Assembly: GCF_032854445.1 (NCBI RefSeq)
Contig: NC_088298.1
Coordinates: forward strand, 6,292,488-6,356,487
Length of the DNA stretch: 64,000 bases
Reading direction: 5' to 3'
From: Liolophura sinensis
Lineage: Eukaryota > Mollusca > Polyplacophora > Chitonida > Chitonidae
Positions within the stretch are counted from its first letter, which is position 1; each line of letters begins with the position of its first letter. A program made the translations under genes and the position numbers. Shown here piece by piece: positions 11,191 through 22,670 of this stretch. The notes under the pieces are model-generated. The model saw only the letters and a program-made list of their open reading frames with translations, did not search any database and was not told the DNA's origin.

Positions 11191-11999
11191 TACAACCTTC
11201 TCCTTTTAAACGACTTTGAACGCTTGTTGTGACGTCAATCGTTTGTATAACCGACCGCTTCTTTTTTCAAGAATAGACAGGTATTGGGAAAGGTGTGTAG
11301 ATATAAGCCGATACTTAAATGCATAATGCACAAGTCTTTGCAAGGGACAAACAGTCATCAGCCACCACATACAGTTGAAACTCATACAGAACCTATGCTT
11401 AACAGCACAGTGACAAAATAAAAACAGTTACGAATCAGTTGCTGTCACAGTACACGGAAGACACACAAGCTATTTTCTCATTACTTTTGCCAGTACACTA
11501 ACTTCAGTTAATTTGCTTTGTTATCTGGAATTTTTATCTACCAATTCTGGAGCGTGTATGGATACAAGGTAAACATATAAATTCTAATGTCATGTTACAA
11601 ACGGCCTTTGTAGAACTATGACCAGTCAAAAAATCCGCTGACGAATAGATGTCTTGTACTTTGCGTGCCAGAGGTCACTCATATTATTAAGCAATGGACT
11701 GTGGATGGGATTTGCCGCATTGCATAATCTTACACACCCAGTGTATGCTCATCTAGACATCCATATAGAGTACAACTGACTGTACTCCCATTGGCTAAAA
11801 GCTATAATGCTGTTGCACTAATACTTTATGTAACACCGTCAGTAAGGATCAACCAAGCAACTATGCAAATAAATGCAACACAGCCAACAGGAAAGAGCAT
11901 TCACTGAGGCTAATTGTAATGTAGCATTTTATAAAAAAAAATTGTTGAAATGACATCGCGCGATTCTTAAAAAGAATCGATACTTGTTGCACTGTTTTA
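11191..11999. other. No recognisable feature
   Basis: No supported gene or repeat in this AT-rich stretch. Confidence 0.5.
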
Positions 12000-12000
12000 T

Positions 12001-12255
12001 GCGTCGTTTTGGGAATTGGCCTTGCGATTATGGACTTGGAACGCCCATATTGGTTGACAGCTGGTATACGAGTGTTTCGTATCTCGTACTTTGTATACTT
12101 TCTTAGTTCTTTGGTTGTTTGTGTTATGCGTCGTTTTGGGAATTGGCCTTGCGATTATGGACCTGGAACGCCCTTATTGGTTGACAGCTGGTATACGAAT
12201 GTCTGTTTCGACGCATACATTTGTACAAATACAGGTACAAACGACGAAATTAAAT
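12001..12255 (+). repeat. Two tandem copies of dispersed family B
   Basis: GCGTCGTTTTGGGAATTGG occurs at 12001 and 12128, a 127-bp period. Each copy continues CCTTGCGATTATGGAC and TTGACAGCTGGTATACGA. Other copies of the family are at 26255, 38556 (reverse), 50475, 54345 (reverse), 58083 and 63505. The core is about 90 bp and the full unit about 170 bp. An 82-codon frame spans both copies, but most other copies have stops, so I do not call it a gene. Confidence 0.8.
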
Positions 12256-12407
12256 GATAAAGATTAGACAACTTATATTCTTACTTCTTTCAACACCCTG
12301 AGCGGAAAAGTGGAGTATTATTGTTTGAATCACACGAAAAAGGGGACGACGGGGCACACAAATCGACACCATGGCTCCACATGTCATACTGGCATATTGT
12401 TTAATAT

Positions 12408-12468
12408 GGAATTTTTCACTTATACAATGGCGGTCAGTTTCTTGGGTGGAAACCTTTGATAAATTACT
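12408..12468 (-). mobile_element. Weak SINE-A fragment
   Basis: TTTTTCACTTATACAATGGCGG and GGTGGAAACC fit the tail-side body of SINE-A with decay. Confidence 0.35.
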
Positions 12469-13870
12469 GACAAACTTTTTCTCGTGAACTTTCTCAGAAA
12501 ATCCATATTAAATATGCACATTTAACTACACGAATGGGAAACAGAAATCAGCCCATCTCCCGTCATACATAGGGAATCGGCAATTCCGGTAATTTCTTTT
12601 TTTTTACCATGGGATCCCTTGCAACTATATAGGAAATCATCTAACTTTAGTGCACCAGTGAAGTGTAATTTTTATTCATGCAGAAAACAACAAGAGAAAC
12701 TTACTGGTAAATGAAGTACAATTACCGAAGAACGTGTGTGTGAAAAATTGGAGAGATGCGATTTATACTTTTTGCTCTATCAAAAGACAAAGGCAGGGTC
12801 AAAAGCCTATTTTGTTATTTTAAATGAGTTTTCATGCGGGAATTCCGTTCAAAATAAAAATATGATACCGAGAAACAAAATTATTTCCACATATCTGGTG
12901 TCTAATTAGGGAGTGGTAAGCTATAAAAAGTATAAACAACAGATTTGAACGATCAGGGATACTCAGCATTCACCATAACATTTCATGGTTTCTGACCGAT
13001 TACATGTATCCGCATAGGTCCAGTGGCAGATCACAAAAGAAATTCTTTTTTTTTCTCCATATCTTCACATGTTTTTAGACTTTATTTTTAAACATACTAT
13101 TGTAATTCTATACAGATTTTACACAGTATTCTTCCAATGAAAGCTGAACACCATTTACTTCAGCTAACGGCATGTCCTACAATTATATTAAGAAAGGGGG
13201 CACCTGTTTATCAGCTTAGCTTTGTAATAAATGTCTGTTATAGGTCAGAGGTTATACCATGTTCATGGTATAATTCGTAAGACAAAACTTGTTTCAAATA
13301 CCAACATTAGATGGAAAAGGATATTACCGTATGCATTTAACAGCATACACGAGGCTGATGGTTTGCAGCAAAGATTTTGGCTTGGCCTGTTTCATCGGTT
13401 ACACCTGTTTCATAAGAACCTCAACTGCATACTGGGGAAGCCCTCGTGTCATTTCGCAAACGGTCACTGTGCACACGTTGGAATCTACCTGAACCACATG
13501 GGGACCATTTCTCATCCAGTTGCAAGAAGATTTTCGGAATCTTCACTTGAGTGTTCACACATTTTACCATCTGCTCAAAACCAAACGATGCGTAGAAATA
13601 CTCAAATGCAGAAAAAAAACATAGATATTTAAAAAGATAGTCATCATTTTTCTACTTATTCAGAATTTGTCACAATGAGTCTTAACTTTACTCGGGCAAT
13701 GTTTTAGATGTCATATATAATATAATTAAAACAAAAATTATATCTTTTTTAATGAAGAAAGAAATATAATACATCAGTTATTGGAGAAATCCGATTTTTC
13801 TCGTTAAGTTAGAAAATTAGCTATGAAGACAGCAGTTTTGTTTTTGAAGGACGAAGGGTGTTTGTATCAT
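12469..13870. other. Mostly unassigned; one 133-codon frame
   Basis: A frame at 13231-13632 (+) begins with ATG and has 133 codons, while another frame over the same bases is also open for 67 codons. Neither shows a family motif, so I treat them as chance. Confidence 0.4.
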
Positions 13871-13872
13871 CT

Positions 13873-13901
13873 TATTTATTTATTTATTTATTTATTTATT
13901 G
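13873..13901. repeat. (TTTA)n microsatellite
   Basis: About seven TATT/TTTA units, possibly the relic of a SINE tail. Confidence 0.8.
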
Positions 13902-15544
13902 AATAGTTCATATGTATACATGTATATGAATATATGTGAACATCTACCGTTGTCTGTCCTGAGTGGAAATATCGATGCAGGAACTACTGCGAAAAACATA
14001 GTGTTGTCTTAATCTTGGGCGATAATAGAATGCATGAGGGTGTATTATTAACATAATGCTATGACCCAGTCACATGATACCAGGTCCGATGAGACAGAAG
14101 GCAGTATTTGGGCGAAATAGGTACCAAGTTACCAATGTAGTAACGCTACCATCTAGCCAATGCTGTTTGGCTTACCATTTTACCAAATCCAGCCAATTCT
14201 ATGCATATATACATTATCTTTTATATTTACCTGTAGAACTTACTGCATTTAAGTGTATGCAAATGTTGTGAGCTTTGAACACAACGGCTATGTGTGTATT
14301 GGCCCGGATTGATGTAGACTTCTCTTCGTTTATCCCTTGATTGATGTCAATCAAACAATGATTACATCCCGGCGAATAGATTTCCTAATGGCGGTTTTTT
14401 AGCATAGCTGTCACGAGATTGACGGGTCACGTGACCAACTCTGGTCGATTTCATCCAATTTACCTCCAAAGCGGAGCCGCCTCCCTGTGTGTACTAACGG
14501 TAGTGATACGCTTCATTGAGCGCTGTCGATACGGTTGATTAGTTCGCAGATTAGCTCCGGTTGTTAGGTCACAGGGTACAAATATCGACATCCTTATTAA
14601 GTTCTTTGTTGTCGATTTCTTCCGTCTTCCTCAATCCGAGCCGTGCTACTGTTAGCTTATCCGAACTTCGATCCTCCTCTTCAGCTGGCCTTGGCCTTAC
14701 TCCACTCCAGAAAATCATCAGTTAATCAAGAAGGTCGTTAAGTGCAAGGGACTCTGGTTGCACTCGATGACCCCTGAAACTTTTGCATTGTGCTGGATGC
14801 CAGACGTTATGTCCGATACCTTCCACCAGGAAACCTGTCTACCCTTATACAGCAGTGACATATTCTTGAGAATGACCTCACATCCAATCAAATAAAGAAA
14901 CTGATTACTCATTTTCGTTTCGTATGTTGGTATTCAGACATCCATCCCATTTAACGATCATCTGATTTTCATAAAATTGACCCTTGTATGTAACAAACAA
15001 ATGTATTTAGTACTGGATAGTTTTACAACAGTGTGGTCTGTTTTCTTTGCTGACAAAAAGGTGCTTAAGGTTTCAAGTTTGACGACATAACTGATTTCTG
15101 GGAATATGTGTTTACATGTATGAATCGATAATTCTAACATCAGCTGCCCTGCTCTCTGCTTTTCACCCCCGGACGGACTTGTATTTCAAGGCTAAATTCA
15201 TGTAATTCGATGGAAAAATCGAAGTATTAGCCTTTATGTCATCTCAACAGTCATTTCCACGTGTACTTGTAAAAAGGGTTTTGGTGGACAAGAAAGATAG
15301 TGACATCTAAGTCGATTCAGCCAGCTATAGCGTTTCACCATGCTTTCATTATCTGGTGCTATACACCTCACCAAATAGTAGTCTCTAACTAACGCCCTAT
15401 GCCAGTATTCAGTAAACAATGTACGACACAGAAAAGATAAATGCGTCATTACCGTCAGTAATATTAACCAATCGATCTGTCAGTCACTGTCAATCAATTC
15501 ACACGATTACGATATTTAATATTTCGACGTCACTACACCCATAT
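13902..15544. other. No recognisable feature
   Basis: About 1.6 kb without a supported gene. Small frames of 60-75 codons only. Confidence 0.45.
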
Positions 15545-15835
15545 ACACGCATGCCCATCAGGCTAACCATATGTCCGTGAGCCATGGCAAGTCTTCCTCA
15601 TACACAATGGTCAAATTACTTTTGAGTTCCTCCGTATAATTCAATTGCCAGACAAAATAATGATCCCTTGGAGGGTCATTTGTCAAGGAATTGGTGCGTT
15701 GGCGTATCGCCGTAGGGGGCCTGATGAAGTGGACGCGTCGAGCGCGGGTAGAACGCCAAAGGTTTTGACCCTTGATAGGCTGGGACAGGTGGTGAACCGG
15801 CGAGTTATTTGGTAACATTCGTCAGGGTAGCACTG
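15545..15835. repeat. Diverged direct repeat, copy 1
   Basis: Matches 16360-16640 with substitutions. Shared pieces are CGCATGC/CGCATAC, CTTTTGAGT-CTTCCG, GCAAAATAATAACCC-like sequence, GGAGGGTCATT and ATATCGCC. On minus an 86-codon frame covers copy 1 (15558-15818); the same frame is broken in copy 2. Confidence 0.55.
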
Positions 15836-16011
15836 AATGATCTCGGCTACCAGCTCCCTCAATTTGTAGACATGGTAAATAGCATTGCACGCCTTAACAT
15901 CGTGTGAAACAGTGGATTTTTAAAGTATTAAATACCGTTGTCCGAAAAGAAATATAAAAAGGGAAAATTTTGTTTTATTACATTTACAACTGAATCCAGT
16001 GTTGTATTGAA

Positions 16012-16302
16012 ATGTTCCCGTCATTACAAAAATCCCTTCGGCGAAAGGCATTATGCCTAGTTTCAGCGCACGTTATTATGTCGGCATTTAGAAGCAGAGA
16101 TAAATTTCACTTCATAAGAAATGGCGTGGTTGCTCTTGGACTATTAATAAAGGATCGATACGCAGCACGTGACTTTCTTAGAAATGACTATATTGTGTAT
16201 GGGAGTAATTGTCGTGCCATAACGGAACATAACTTTGATAGCTTTGAGCTTTTATATTGTGCATGTCCAGATTTCCGATTTTTCGATGCTTTTGTATTTT
16301 AG
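16012..16302 (+). CDS. Unassigned open frame between the two direct repeats
   Basis: An ATG-to-TAG frame of 96 codons with no recognised domain. It lies between the repeat copies at 15545 and 16360. Length alone does not exclude chance. Confidence 0.15.
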   Translation: MFPSLQKSLRRKALCLVSAHVIMSAFRSRDKFHFIRNGVVALGLLIKDRYAARDFLRNDYIVYGSNCRAITEHNFDSFELLYCACPDFRFFDAFVF

Positions 16303-16359
16303 GTCTTGAATTCATAACGTAACGACCTTTACATGTTGAGGTCATTGTGCTCATATATG

Positions 16360-16640
16360 CACATGCGCATACAGCCAGTCTATATATCCCTGAGACATGT
16401 CTAGTCTACATTACTCACAAAATCCAAATTAGCTTTTGAGTACTTCCGCATGATTCATTCATTCGGCAAAATAATAACCCATCGGAGGGTCATTAGTTAA
16501 GGGCTGCGTTTCGGGCATATCGCCACAAGGTGTTTTATAAGATAGAGTAGCCGCAGAGAGTGCGGCTAAAGAGTTGTAAACCTGATAGCGACTGGTGATA
16601 ACTTCGCTCCGTTCAGCTGGTTACCCGCTAGATCTTTCGT
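16360..16640. repeat. Diverged direct repeat, copy 2
   Basis: See the copy at 15545-15835. It ends near a small internal duplication CAGCT..TACCCG(A/C)TAGATC. Confidence 0.5.
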
Positions 16641-16754
16641 TCAGCTAGCTACCCGATAGATCATTGCAGAATACTTTGATCGCTCTGAACATCGAAAGAA
16701 CGTCACTCTGCTGATGAACGCCTCCATGCCTTGAAGACGGTAATGATTTTACCC

Positions 16755-16880
<126 letters not shown>

Positions 16881-18005
16881 TTAAATAATAAAAGACATTT
16901 GGCACTTTATAAAAAAATCTAATGTAATATCTTACTGTAGAGCGGGTAAAAATATCAGTTAAATGGCAAATGGTCACGCGTAACTGTAACATAAATACAT
17001 CGGTAAATGTGCAGTCTGCCGTGCCAAGATATCTGGAACAAGTATTTTCCTTACTCACTTCAAACAATTCCGTTTTTTCTATGAACTTCTAATTTCCTTT
17101 GATGACAGGGTAAGTGAAACAGTTTGTTTAACTATCTGACTGGCGTTTTACTTCAAGAATGTTTTAGTGATACGATTATTAAATATGTCAAGAGCTCTTC
17201 TCTAAAACCGTGTGTCTGGGGTTCCATGACTCTGACAACCGTTGTATAAGGGAAATGTCCCTTAGAAACGTTGTTACACACCAAGCAATCAAATCCAATC
17301 AAATCAGTCTATTGTTATAGTTGCTGTTTCGGTGTTAGAGCAAAATCTTAGCCCATAAAAACACTAAATGTAAAAAATGAAATTAAAACAAATCTTCTGC
17401 GAGATCACCTTGAAAAACAAAGAACAGTAATGTATCTCCATGTCTTAGATGAAAGAAATTTAATCATTTTGGCTGATCGAAAAAGGTGATGTGTGCCGTT
17501 TCCAATCCTGTGCCACTCTTACTGGGCTTCGCTTAGACAAAGGATCTCTTCTTTTTGGGCTTTAGCAGGGTTTCTGATCATGGATAAAACCAAAAGACAA
17601 ATCGTAAAACAAATATCATAAGACGATTTAAAACCATGTAGCTTTTGGTGATTGGGAATACATTACGGCTTCCGGCTTTGTTTCTGTCTTGACTCGTTTG
17701 AGCCATATGTCTTCAGAAGAGCACACATAATATGTACATAATGCGCAGCCAAAACTCGGCAGCGAAACGAAAAATGGGTTTTTGTGTGCGAAATGTTGTA
17801 CATGGCGCCATCTGGGATAAAAAGGGGAGATGATTCTTGTTTTTCCCCTTGTTAAAACAAACCACAAAAAGGTTAATAAATCATAACAGTGACAACAGAA
17901 CAGAGGACTGTACTTCGCCCATGTTTAACACACTTTCAATTTGAACTTTGTATATGGTAGAATACCTTGCCCCACGGACCACAGGTATGCTTTTTAGACA
18001 TTGAC
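16881..18005. other. Mostly unassigned
   Basis: A short family G flank (GGCAAATGGTCACGCGTAAC) lies at about 16964-16985. Otherwise no gene is supported. Confidence 0.45.
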
Positions 18006-18108
18006 AGAAAATTCTTATATAAATATAATCTTCAACTTAAGTATGATCTTTGCGTTATAAAGCAAACACTGCCGTAAATTATAATGGCATACATACGGGT
18101 AAATAACC
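18006..18108 (+). repeat. Dispersed repeat H, copy 1
   Basis: Closely matches 54222-54330: TTTGCGTTATAAA-CAAACACTG and TGGCATACATACGGGTAAAT. High similarity over about 100 bp. Confidence 0.7.
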
Positions 18109-18250
18109 ACAGAGTTGTTGGAATGAACGTGAATCATGACTGCAGCACATGTGAGATAAAACTAGTTTCACCAAAACCCCAAAATAATAAGATGTTATTA
18201 CCCACTTTTCCTTTGTTCTGTAGAAACTTACGTTATAAAAGACGTGCAGC
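18109..18250 (-). pseudogene. Retroelement RT fragment
   Basis: Matches 55490-55620 with many changes: GGAATG-ACG-GAATCA-GA-TGCAGCA, GATAAAACTA-TTT and AAGATGTTAT-ACCCAC. In the 55-kb copy this lies just upstream of the YIDD motif of the reverse transcriptase. Frames are damaged here. Confidence 0.5.
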
Positions 18251-18470
18251 GCATATCATTAACTGAAACTAGCGACGACAAGTGTGATAGTCGGCAAATG
18301 GTCACACGTAACCAGTGAAATATGCTTAAATAGTAGCAAATTACACTAACATCACAACTTTATGAGTACAATTAGGTAAATCAAATGTATTGATGATTGT
18401 CACAATTTGTTAGAAATCACTGGTCTAGAATGACCAAAGTTTCAAAATGTGATGAACTCACTTCTGGCAA
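18251..18470 (+). repeat. Family G with a single unexpanded 48-bp-type monomer
   Basis: CTAGCGACGACAAGTGTGATAG is followed by CGGCAAATGGTCACACGTAAC and then by AATCACTGGTCTAGAATGAC. The RT fragment adjoins directly on the left. So this copy has one monomer where the 55-kb copy has about 14. Confidence 0.6.
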
Positions 18471-18477
18471 CAGCAGC

Positions 18478-18675
18478 TCAAAAATGGTGGGCACGCTTGA
18501 CTGACGTAGAAACGTGCAATGGTGGTATGTCATGGTGGCTGTCGAAATTTAGTGGGTATATAATTTTGAGGTTGAAGCTAGTTATGAAAACCAACCCATT
18601 CATGTAATGGTACCAACCCTCAATGTAGAAGTATTTCTGACCCACGTCGCTAAAGGGTAACCTGTCATCTACCAA
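18478..18675 (-). CDS. Unassigned open frame beside family G
   Basis: A 65-codon frame with aromatic-rich composition and no recognised domain. It weakly resembles the frame at 8738-9139 around a shared FITS.N stretch. Its place next to family G suggests a coding relic of the same element. Confidence 0.2.
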   Translation of the reverse strand: MVDDRLPFSDVGQKYFYIEGWYHYMNGLVFITSFNLKIIYPLNFDSHHDIPPLHVSTSVKRAHHF

Positions 18676-18679
18676 TATG

Positions 18680-19120
18680 ATGTATATATATCTCTACGCC
18701 ACACGTTCGGTAGTTCGTCAGAAATTGGTGAGGAAGTTTAGCCTCGACACTGAGGTTACCCCCACTCAACAACACTAGCTACTGTCCGTATGCGAAGGAG
18801 TTTATCTGTACCTTTCTATCACAGCGATGTAATACAAATTCACTGGATTCCAAAAGTACTTAACTTTCCATACAGAGCCCGCTTTATTACGGGGTCATGC
18901 AGCTGAACCATCAAACTTGTGGCGACTATCTTAACGATGTCACTGCAAAAGGTAGTAATTCTAGGAAAAGTACTGAAATGTTAAGGCGTTACGGACTCTT
19001 TAAAAAGTGTAAACGTTTTATAGAAGAAATAGGCGGTCAAATGAAGGCTGACAATAAGGACATATCTCTCTGGGAATACTAAGGATATATCCTTGGTATG
19101 CTCAAAAATATGAACATACT
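18680..19120. other. No recognisable feature
   Basis: A 61-codon frame at 18897-19082 is unremarkable. Nothing else seen. Confidence 0.45.
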
Positions 19121-19242
19121 AAGGATGGTCGTGGGATTCCCCCAGGGTAGGCCCGGTTCCCACCCACCATTATGCTGATCACTGTTGTATGAGAAATATC
19201 CTTGAGTGCGACGTAAAACACCAGTCAAATAAATCAATAAAA
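19121..19242 (+). mobile_element. SINE-A, 5'-truncated
   Basis: Runs from GGATGGTCGTGGGATTCCC through CACCATTATGCTGATC to the tail GTAAAACACCAGTCAAATAA. Confidence 0.75.
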
Positions 19243-20281
19243 ACTATAACCAAATGACCACAGTAAACTGTCGTTGGTACGTGTGGCCAAATACCAATAA
19301 TATTACCATTATTATAACAATAATATCAATACCAATAATCGATACATTGGTTTATCTGTACAGTCGTATCTGATGTGCGTGCGCAATTCTTGAGGCATCT
19401 AAGAATAATTCTATTCGCTGTCTACAGATTCCAACTCCATGGCCTTCCCTCTAAATCAATATATACGCTAGTCTGTGGTGATCTCTTTATTTTATTCAGT
19501 TCCGTTCCTCGGGAGTCTATTGACTCTTCTTATATGAAAACGAATAGACCAGTTTCTTTACCAGAGCCTTATTTGTTAGGGCTGATTTGAAGTCCATGTC
19601 ATACCAAGCGTTAACTGTCTTGATGTGTGCCCTGCGAAAATAGCGGAAATTGGCAGAATTTCATACCGATGGAACATGGTATAAGAAACGGAATAGTATT
19701 TATTGACCGTTTGACCACCTGAAACAGCTGTCAGGATTTAGGTCAGATTCGGTTAGGTTTGGTACAAACGGATGATGTGTTCAGTCCTTGTCAAGGTCGT
19801 CTGCAGCATGTGGGTATGGCAATCGTACGACTATAAGGTTATAGGAATGCTTCTACAGCACAATTACAGACTGGCCCGATGGCACCGTGATGACTATAGG
19901 TGGCGTATTACGAAATTTATTACACGAAAACATACATTTCTCTATAAACGAACGAAAATTAACCGTTTCACTGGAGTTATTTTTAGAAATAACTTCCAAC
20001 ATTTTAAAAAAAAATTTGACATGTAATATAAACTCTGTGTTTGTTATAAATATTACCATGATCGAACTATACACTATTCCTAATGTCTCTTTGGTTGTTT
20101 TCAAAACTGGTACTGTACATTCTAATAAAGAAGACAAATGACCAATAGTCGCATGTATCCGCTGAAATCTGGACTCTTGTCAAACGGAAATTCTTTAATT
20201 ACTGTCTAGTTGTTAAGCAACGTACTTTTTTGATGGTTATCAGTTTTATGGGCGGAGGAAACCAAAGTATCAAGCGTAAAC
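19243..20281. other. No recognisable feature
   Basis: Overlapping frames of 60-94 codons on both strands, none with a recognisable motif. Confidence 0.45.
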
Positions 20282-20333
20282 CACTGATCACATTAGCTTG
20301 CTTAAGTGGCATTTAGAAGTCGGTGAGGAGGTA

Positions 20334-20372
20334 CACTGGACAAGGCATTCTTATGGATGTACAACTTCTTGG
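20334..20372 (+). repeat. Left arm of 39-bp perfect inverted repeat
   Basis: Exact reverse complement of 20704-20742, which forms the 3' end of the PLE copy. Confidence 0.95.
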
Positions 20373-20528
20373 AACATGAATCAGCCCCATTGGAAGAAAC
20401 GAAAACTACAGGAAGCCATCCAGATTAAGAGATTAAAGCCCAGCCTGAACAGAGATCACGGCATCTACCTCCCCTCAGCTTATGATCTGCTAATCCTCCA
20501 AACCGCTCAGGAACCCCACCAAGCCTAG
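20373..20528 (+). pseudogene. PLE polyprotein C-terminus (end of GIY-YIG endonuclease region)
   Basis: The frame reads HWKKRKLQEAIQIKRLKPSL and continues with NRDHGIYLPSAYDLL before a TAG at 20526-20528. The pattern (R/K).(V/L)(K/Q)EA..I.....SLNRD.G..LP..YD is the usual C-terminal end of Penelope-like proteins, just after their GIY-YIG nuclease. Roughly 50 codons are left. The RT and the catalytic GIY-YIG motif are missing, so it is a 5'-truncated relic even though this part has no stop. The frame continues upstream into the inverted repeat only by chance. Confidence 0.7.
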
Positions 20529-20656
20529 TCAGTACGCCAACACCCACCCCAGGACACCTTAATCCCCTGAGGACTGTTTACCCTCTTTTTGTTTTATCTC
20601 TTGACATTTGCATCTCTTGCTATATATAAGCGCAGCAGTAATTTTGATGTCATTCA

Positions 20657-20688
20657 CTTGATAACGATGCTAGTATCTGCATCGAAAC
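20657..20688 (+). ncRNA. Hammerhead-ribozyme-like hairpin of the PLE 3' end
   Basis: CTTGATAA is followed by a 6-bp stem (CGATGC 20665-20670 with GCATCG 20679-20684, 8-base loop) and then AAAC. Hammerhead motifs (CUGANGA, stem, GAAA) are known in PLE terminal repeats. Here the first core block has a changed and an extra base relative to CUGANGA, so cleavage activity is doubtful. Confidence 0.25.
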
Positions 20689-20847
20689 GTTGTGTTAAAT
20701 AAACCAAGAAGTTGTACATCCATAAGAATGCCTTGTCCAGTGCACTGATCACATTGGTGGAAGAGAAGAACAGTCTTAAGTGAATGGTTGCTCGAGCGGT
20801 GTTGATTGCAAATTGTCACAAAGGTCCGTGTTGGCGGGGAAATAGAC

Positions 20848-20925
20848 ACATTCCTTGCCTAATGCGGGGAGTGAACCCGCATTTCGTGTGTCCCAGCGAT
20901 TGAAATACCGTCTTAACCACTTAAA
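20848..20925 (-). mobile_element. tRNA-like SINE head
   Basis: On minus: TAAGTGGTTAAGACGG (A-box region) and GCGGGTTCACTCCCCGC, a T-arm with a perfect 5-bp stem (20864-20880). The anticodon arm is poor, so it is a derived head rather than a tRNA gene. Confidence 0.5.
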
Positions 20926-20926
20926 T

Positions 20927-20991
20927 GTTGACCGCCGTCATATAAGTGAGTAAGGCGGAAAACACCAATCAAATAAATAAATAAATAAATT
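20927..20991 (+). mobile_element. SINE-A-type tail
   Basis: GACCGCCGTCATATAAGTGAG...GAAAACACCAATCAAATAAATAAA, head to head with the tRNA-like piece before it. Confidence 0.7.
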
Positions 20992-21061
20992 TTACACTCG
21001 CAAATTTTATTCTGAATCTGAATTCATTTCCTGAAGAGACCCATTAATCTAGGACGTTAAA

Positions 21062-21143
21062 GCTGACCGCCGTCGTATAAGTGAAAATTTCTTGAGCATG
21101 GCTTAAAACAAATAAATAAAAATAAATAAATCAATTAAGAAGA
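21062..21143 (+). mobile_element. SINE-A tail fragment
   Basis: GCTGACCGCCGTCGTATAAG...TTTCTTGAGCATGGC then A/T-rich repeats. Confidence 0.7.
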
Positions 21144-21964
21144 TAAACCTGTCATTACAGATGCTTTTCATGCGACTCCTGCATAAAACAGGAAGCAAGC
21201 ATTATTACCCACAAAGAGGACCAGTCAAGCAGCTTTACACGTGCAAGGGTGATTGTCAAATGCTTTCCCAGTTATCGTAAATCAGGTGTAATAAAAACCA
21301 GTAATGTGACAGTTATTACATTTATGAGCAACACTGGCATTAATTAATGCTAACGTGATTACTTGATTCTGTCCCAGAAATATGGACCATTATTCAGTTG
21401 ACTTTTCCAAGAATTTGAAGTTTAGAGTTTTTGATGAAAATAAATTCTTCTTGAGCAACATTTACATTGTACCGTGCTTTGATTCAGATCAGTATTTCAG
21501 AGTTACCCATAGAAAAGTGTAGTATAAAAACAGATTGCTGGTCCGCTAAAAATCGCTGTCTCTACCATTTTCACTTAGGGTAACCAGAAGATACTGTCAG
21601 CGGACTCACTGAGGCCAACACAAATTTCCAATCTTGAAACTAGTATTGATTTTGTGGAAATCTCTTGATTTAATTTTATAGAGCAAGTTTCCCGTATCAG
21701 ATCTTTTCCTTTTTTCTAAAACAGACAGTCTAGTTTCTTTTAGGTTTCAACACGTATATTGTACCTTTATACGGTGTCTGTTATTACAGATTATTGCATC
21801 TTTTTGATATCGCAACTGAAATAACAAAATATATGCTAATTTAGGGCATATCATTTTATAACATCACCGATCATCAAACTTGTTATCTACATTGACCAAC
21901 AATTCTTACATCGTCACAAAATAACAATTCTTTACAAAGGCCATACTCTTTAAGTGATTCCTTA
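21144..21964. other. No recognisable feature
   Basis: AT-rich, no gene or repeat recognised. Confidence 0.45.
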
Positions 21965-22560
21965 ATTGGTGCAGATAAATACGAATTGTACAGTGATTTC
22001 GGGAAAAGGGAGCGCCACACCACTGGACAAAACCCAAGTGAAACCTCAAGCAGTTAACACGAATGTCTATGGCAAATTCCCTCTGGAGACAAATCGTTGG
22101 GTACATCTCTGTATACGGAGCACCCTTCCTCATAAGCTTGTTAAACAGACAATCGAGGTGTAGCCTGAGGAAAATGCTAATACGAACGCTAAGATGCATT
22201 TGGGCTCGGCGTGAATGGTCATTCGTGAAGATTGGATTGAAAGCCACAGCGTAACAGCCTCTCAGAAATGTGCGATCACAGAACCCCCAGCGCCTCATTT
22301 CGCCTCTGCGGCCAAAAAGCTTTCGACGTCAAATTGACGTGCCTCTCATTTATCACCTTTGGTAAAAGCTGGATACGACGTATTGATATGGTCAGTGTGC
22401 TTAATGCAGATGACCGACGTCATTTTCGTTACGGTAAAGTCATTTATGTCACACTGTCCGTGGCCAATGAACCCTTTCAGCAATAATAGAATATATTTCC
22501 CTTCAGACATAGTTCGCTTGCTTTGGATTTCAGGTGGTTTGTAGCAGAAGATTATGTAAT
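21965..22560 (+). repeat. Dispersed segment C, copy 1
   Basis: Matches 32060-32480 and 27565-27905. Landmarks are AGCTTGTTAAACAGACAATC, TGGTCATTCGTGAAGATTGG, ATCATAGAAC/ATCACAGAAC, GACGTCATTTTCG and GTCATTTATGTCACACTGTC. Several frames are open over 60-130 codons on both strands, but no protein family is recognised and the frames are not kept between copies. Confidence 0.6.
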
Positions 22561-22670
22561 ACAAGTCTGTGCCACACATCTGATCTAACACTCACGGCGC
22601 ATAACGAACAAAGACGCAGCTCCATAAATAGCATAAAGGCTAATTTTTTTATTTGTAAATAAATTTCCGG

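Larger units (their letters stand above)
20282..20755 (+). mobile_element. Penelope-like element, short 3' end with target-site duplication
   Basis: The insertion is bounded by the 13-bp direct repeat CACTGATCACATT (20282-20294 and 20743-20755). Inside it are the C-terminal coding end of a Penelope-like protein (20373-20528), an untranslated 3' part, and CGAAACGTTG...AAATAAACCAAGAAG, a 3' end typical of PLEs. The last 39 bases (20704-20742) are repeated exactly in reverse complement at 20334-20372. PLEs are known for severe 5' truncation and partly inverted terminal repeats. Bases 20295-20333 are of unknown origin. Family placement is from protein and 3'-end resemblance. Confidence 0.75.

Noticed and set aside
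13231-13632. 133-codon ATG frame
   Set aside because: Another frame is open over the same bases, no motif, no splice or promoter context; not distinguishable from chance in 64 kb.
21906-22298. 130-codon minus frame and overlapping plus frames
   Set aside because: Located in dispersed segment C; neither frame is kept in the other C copies and no family is recognised.
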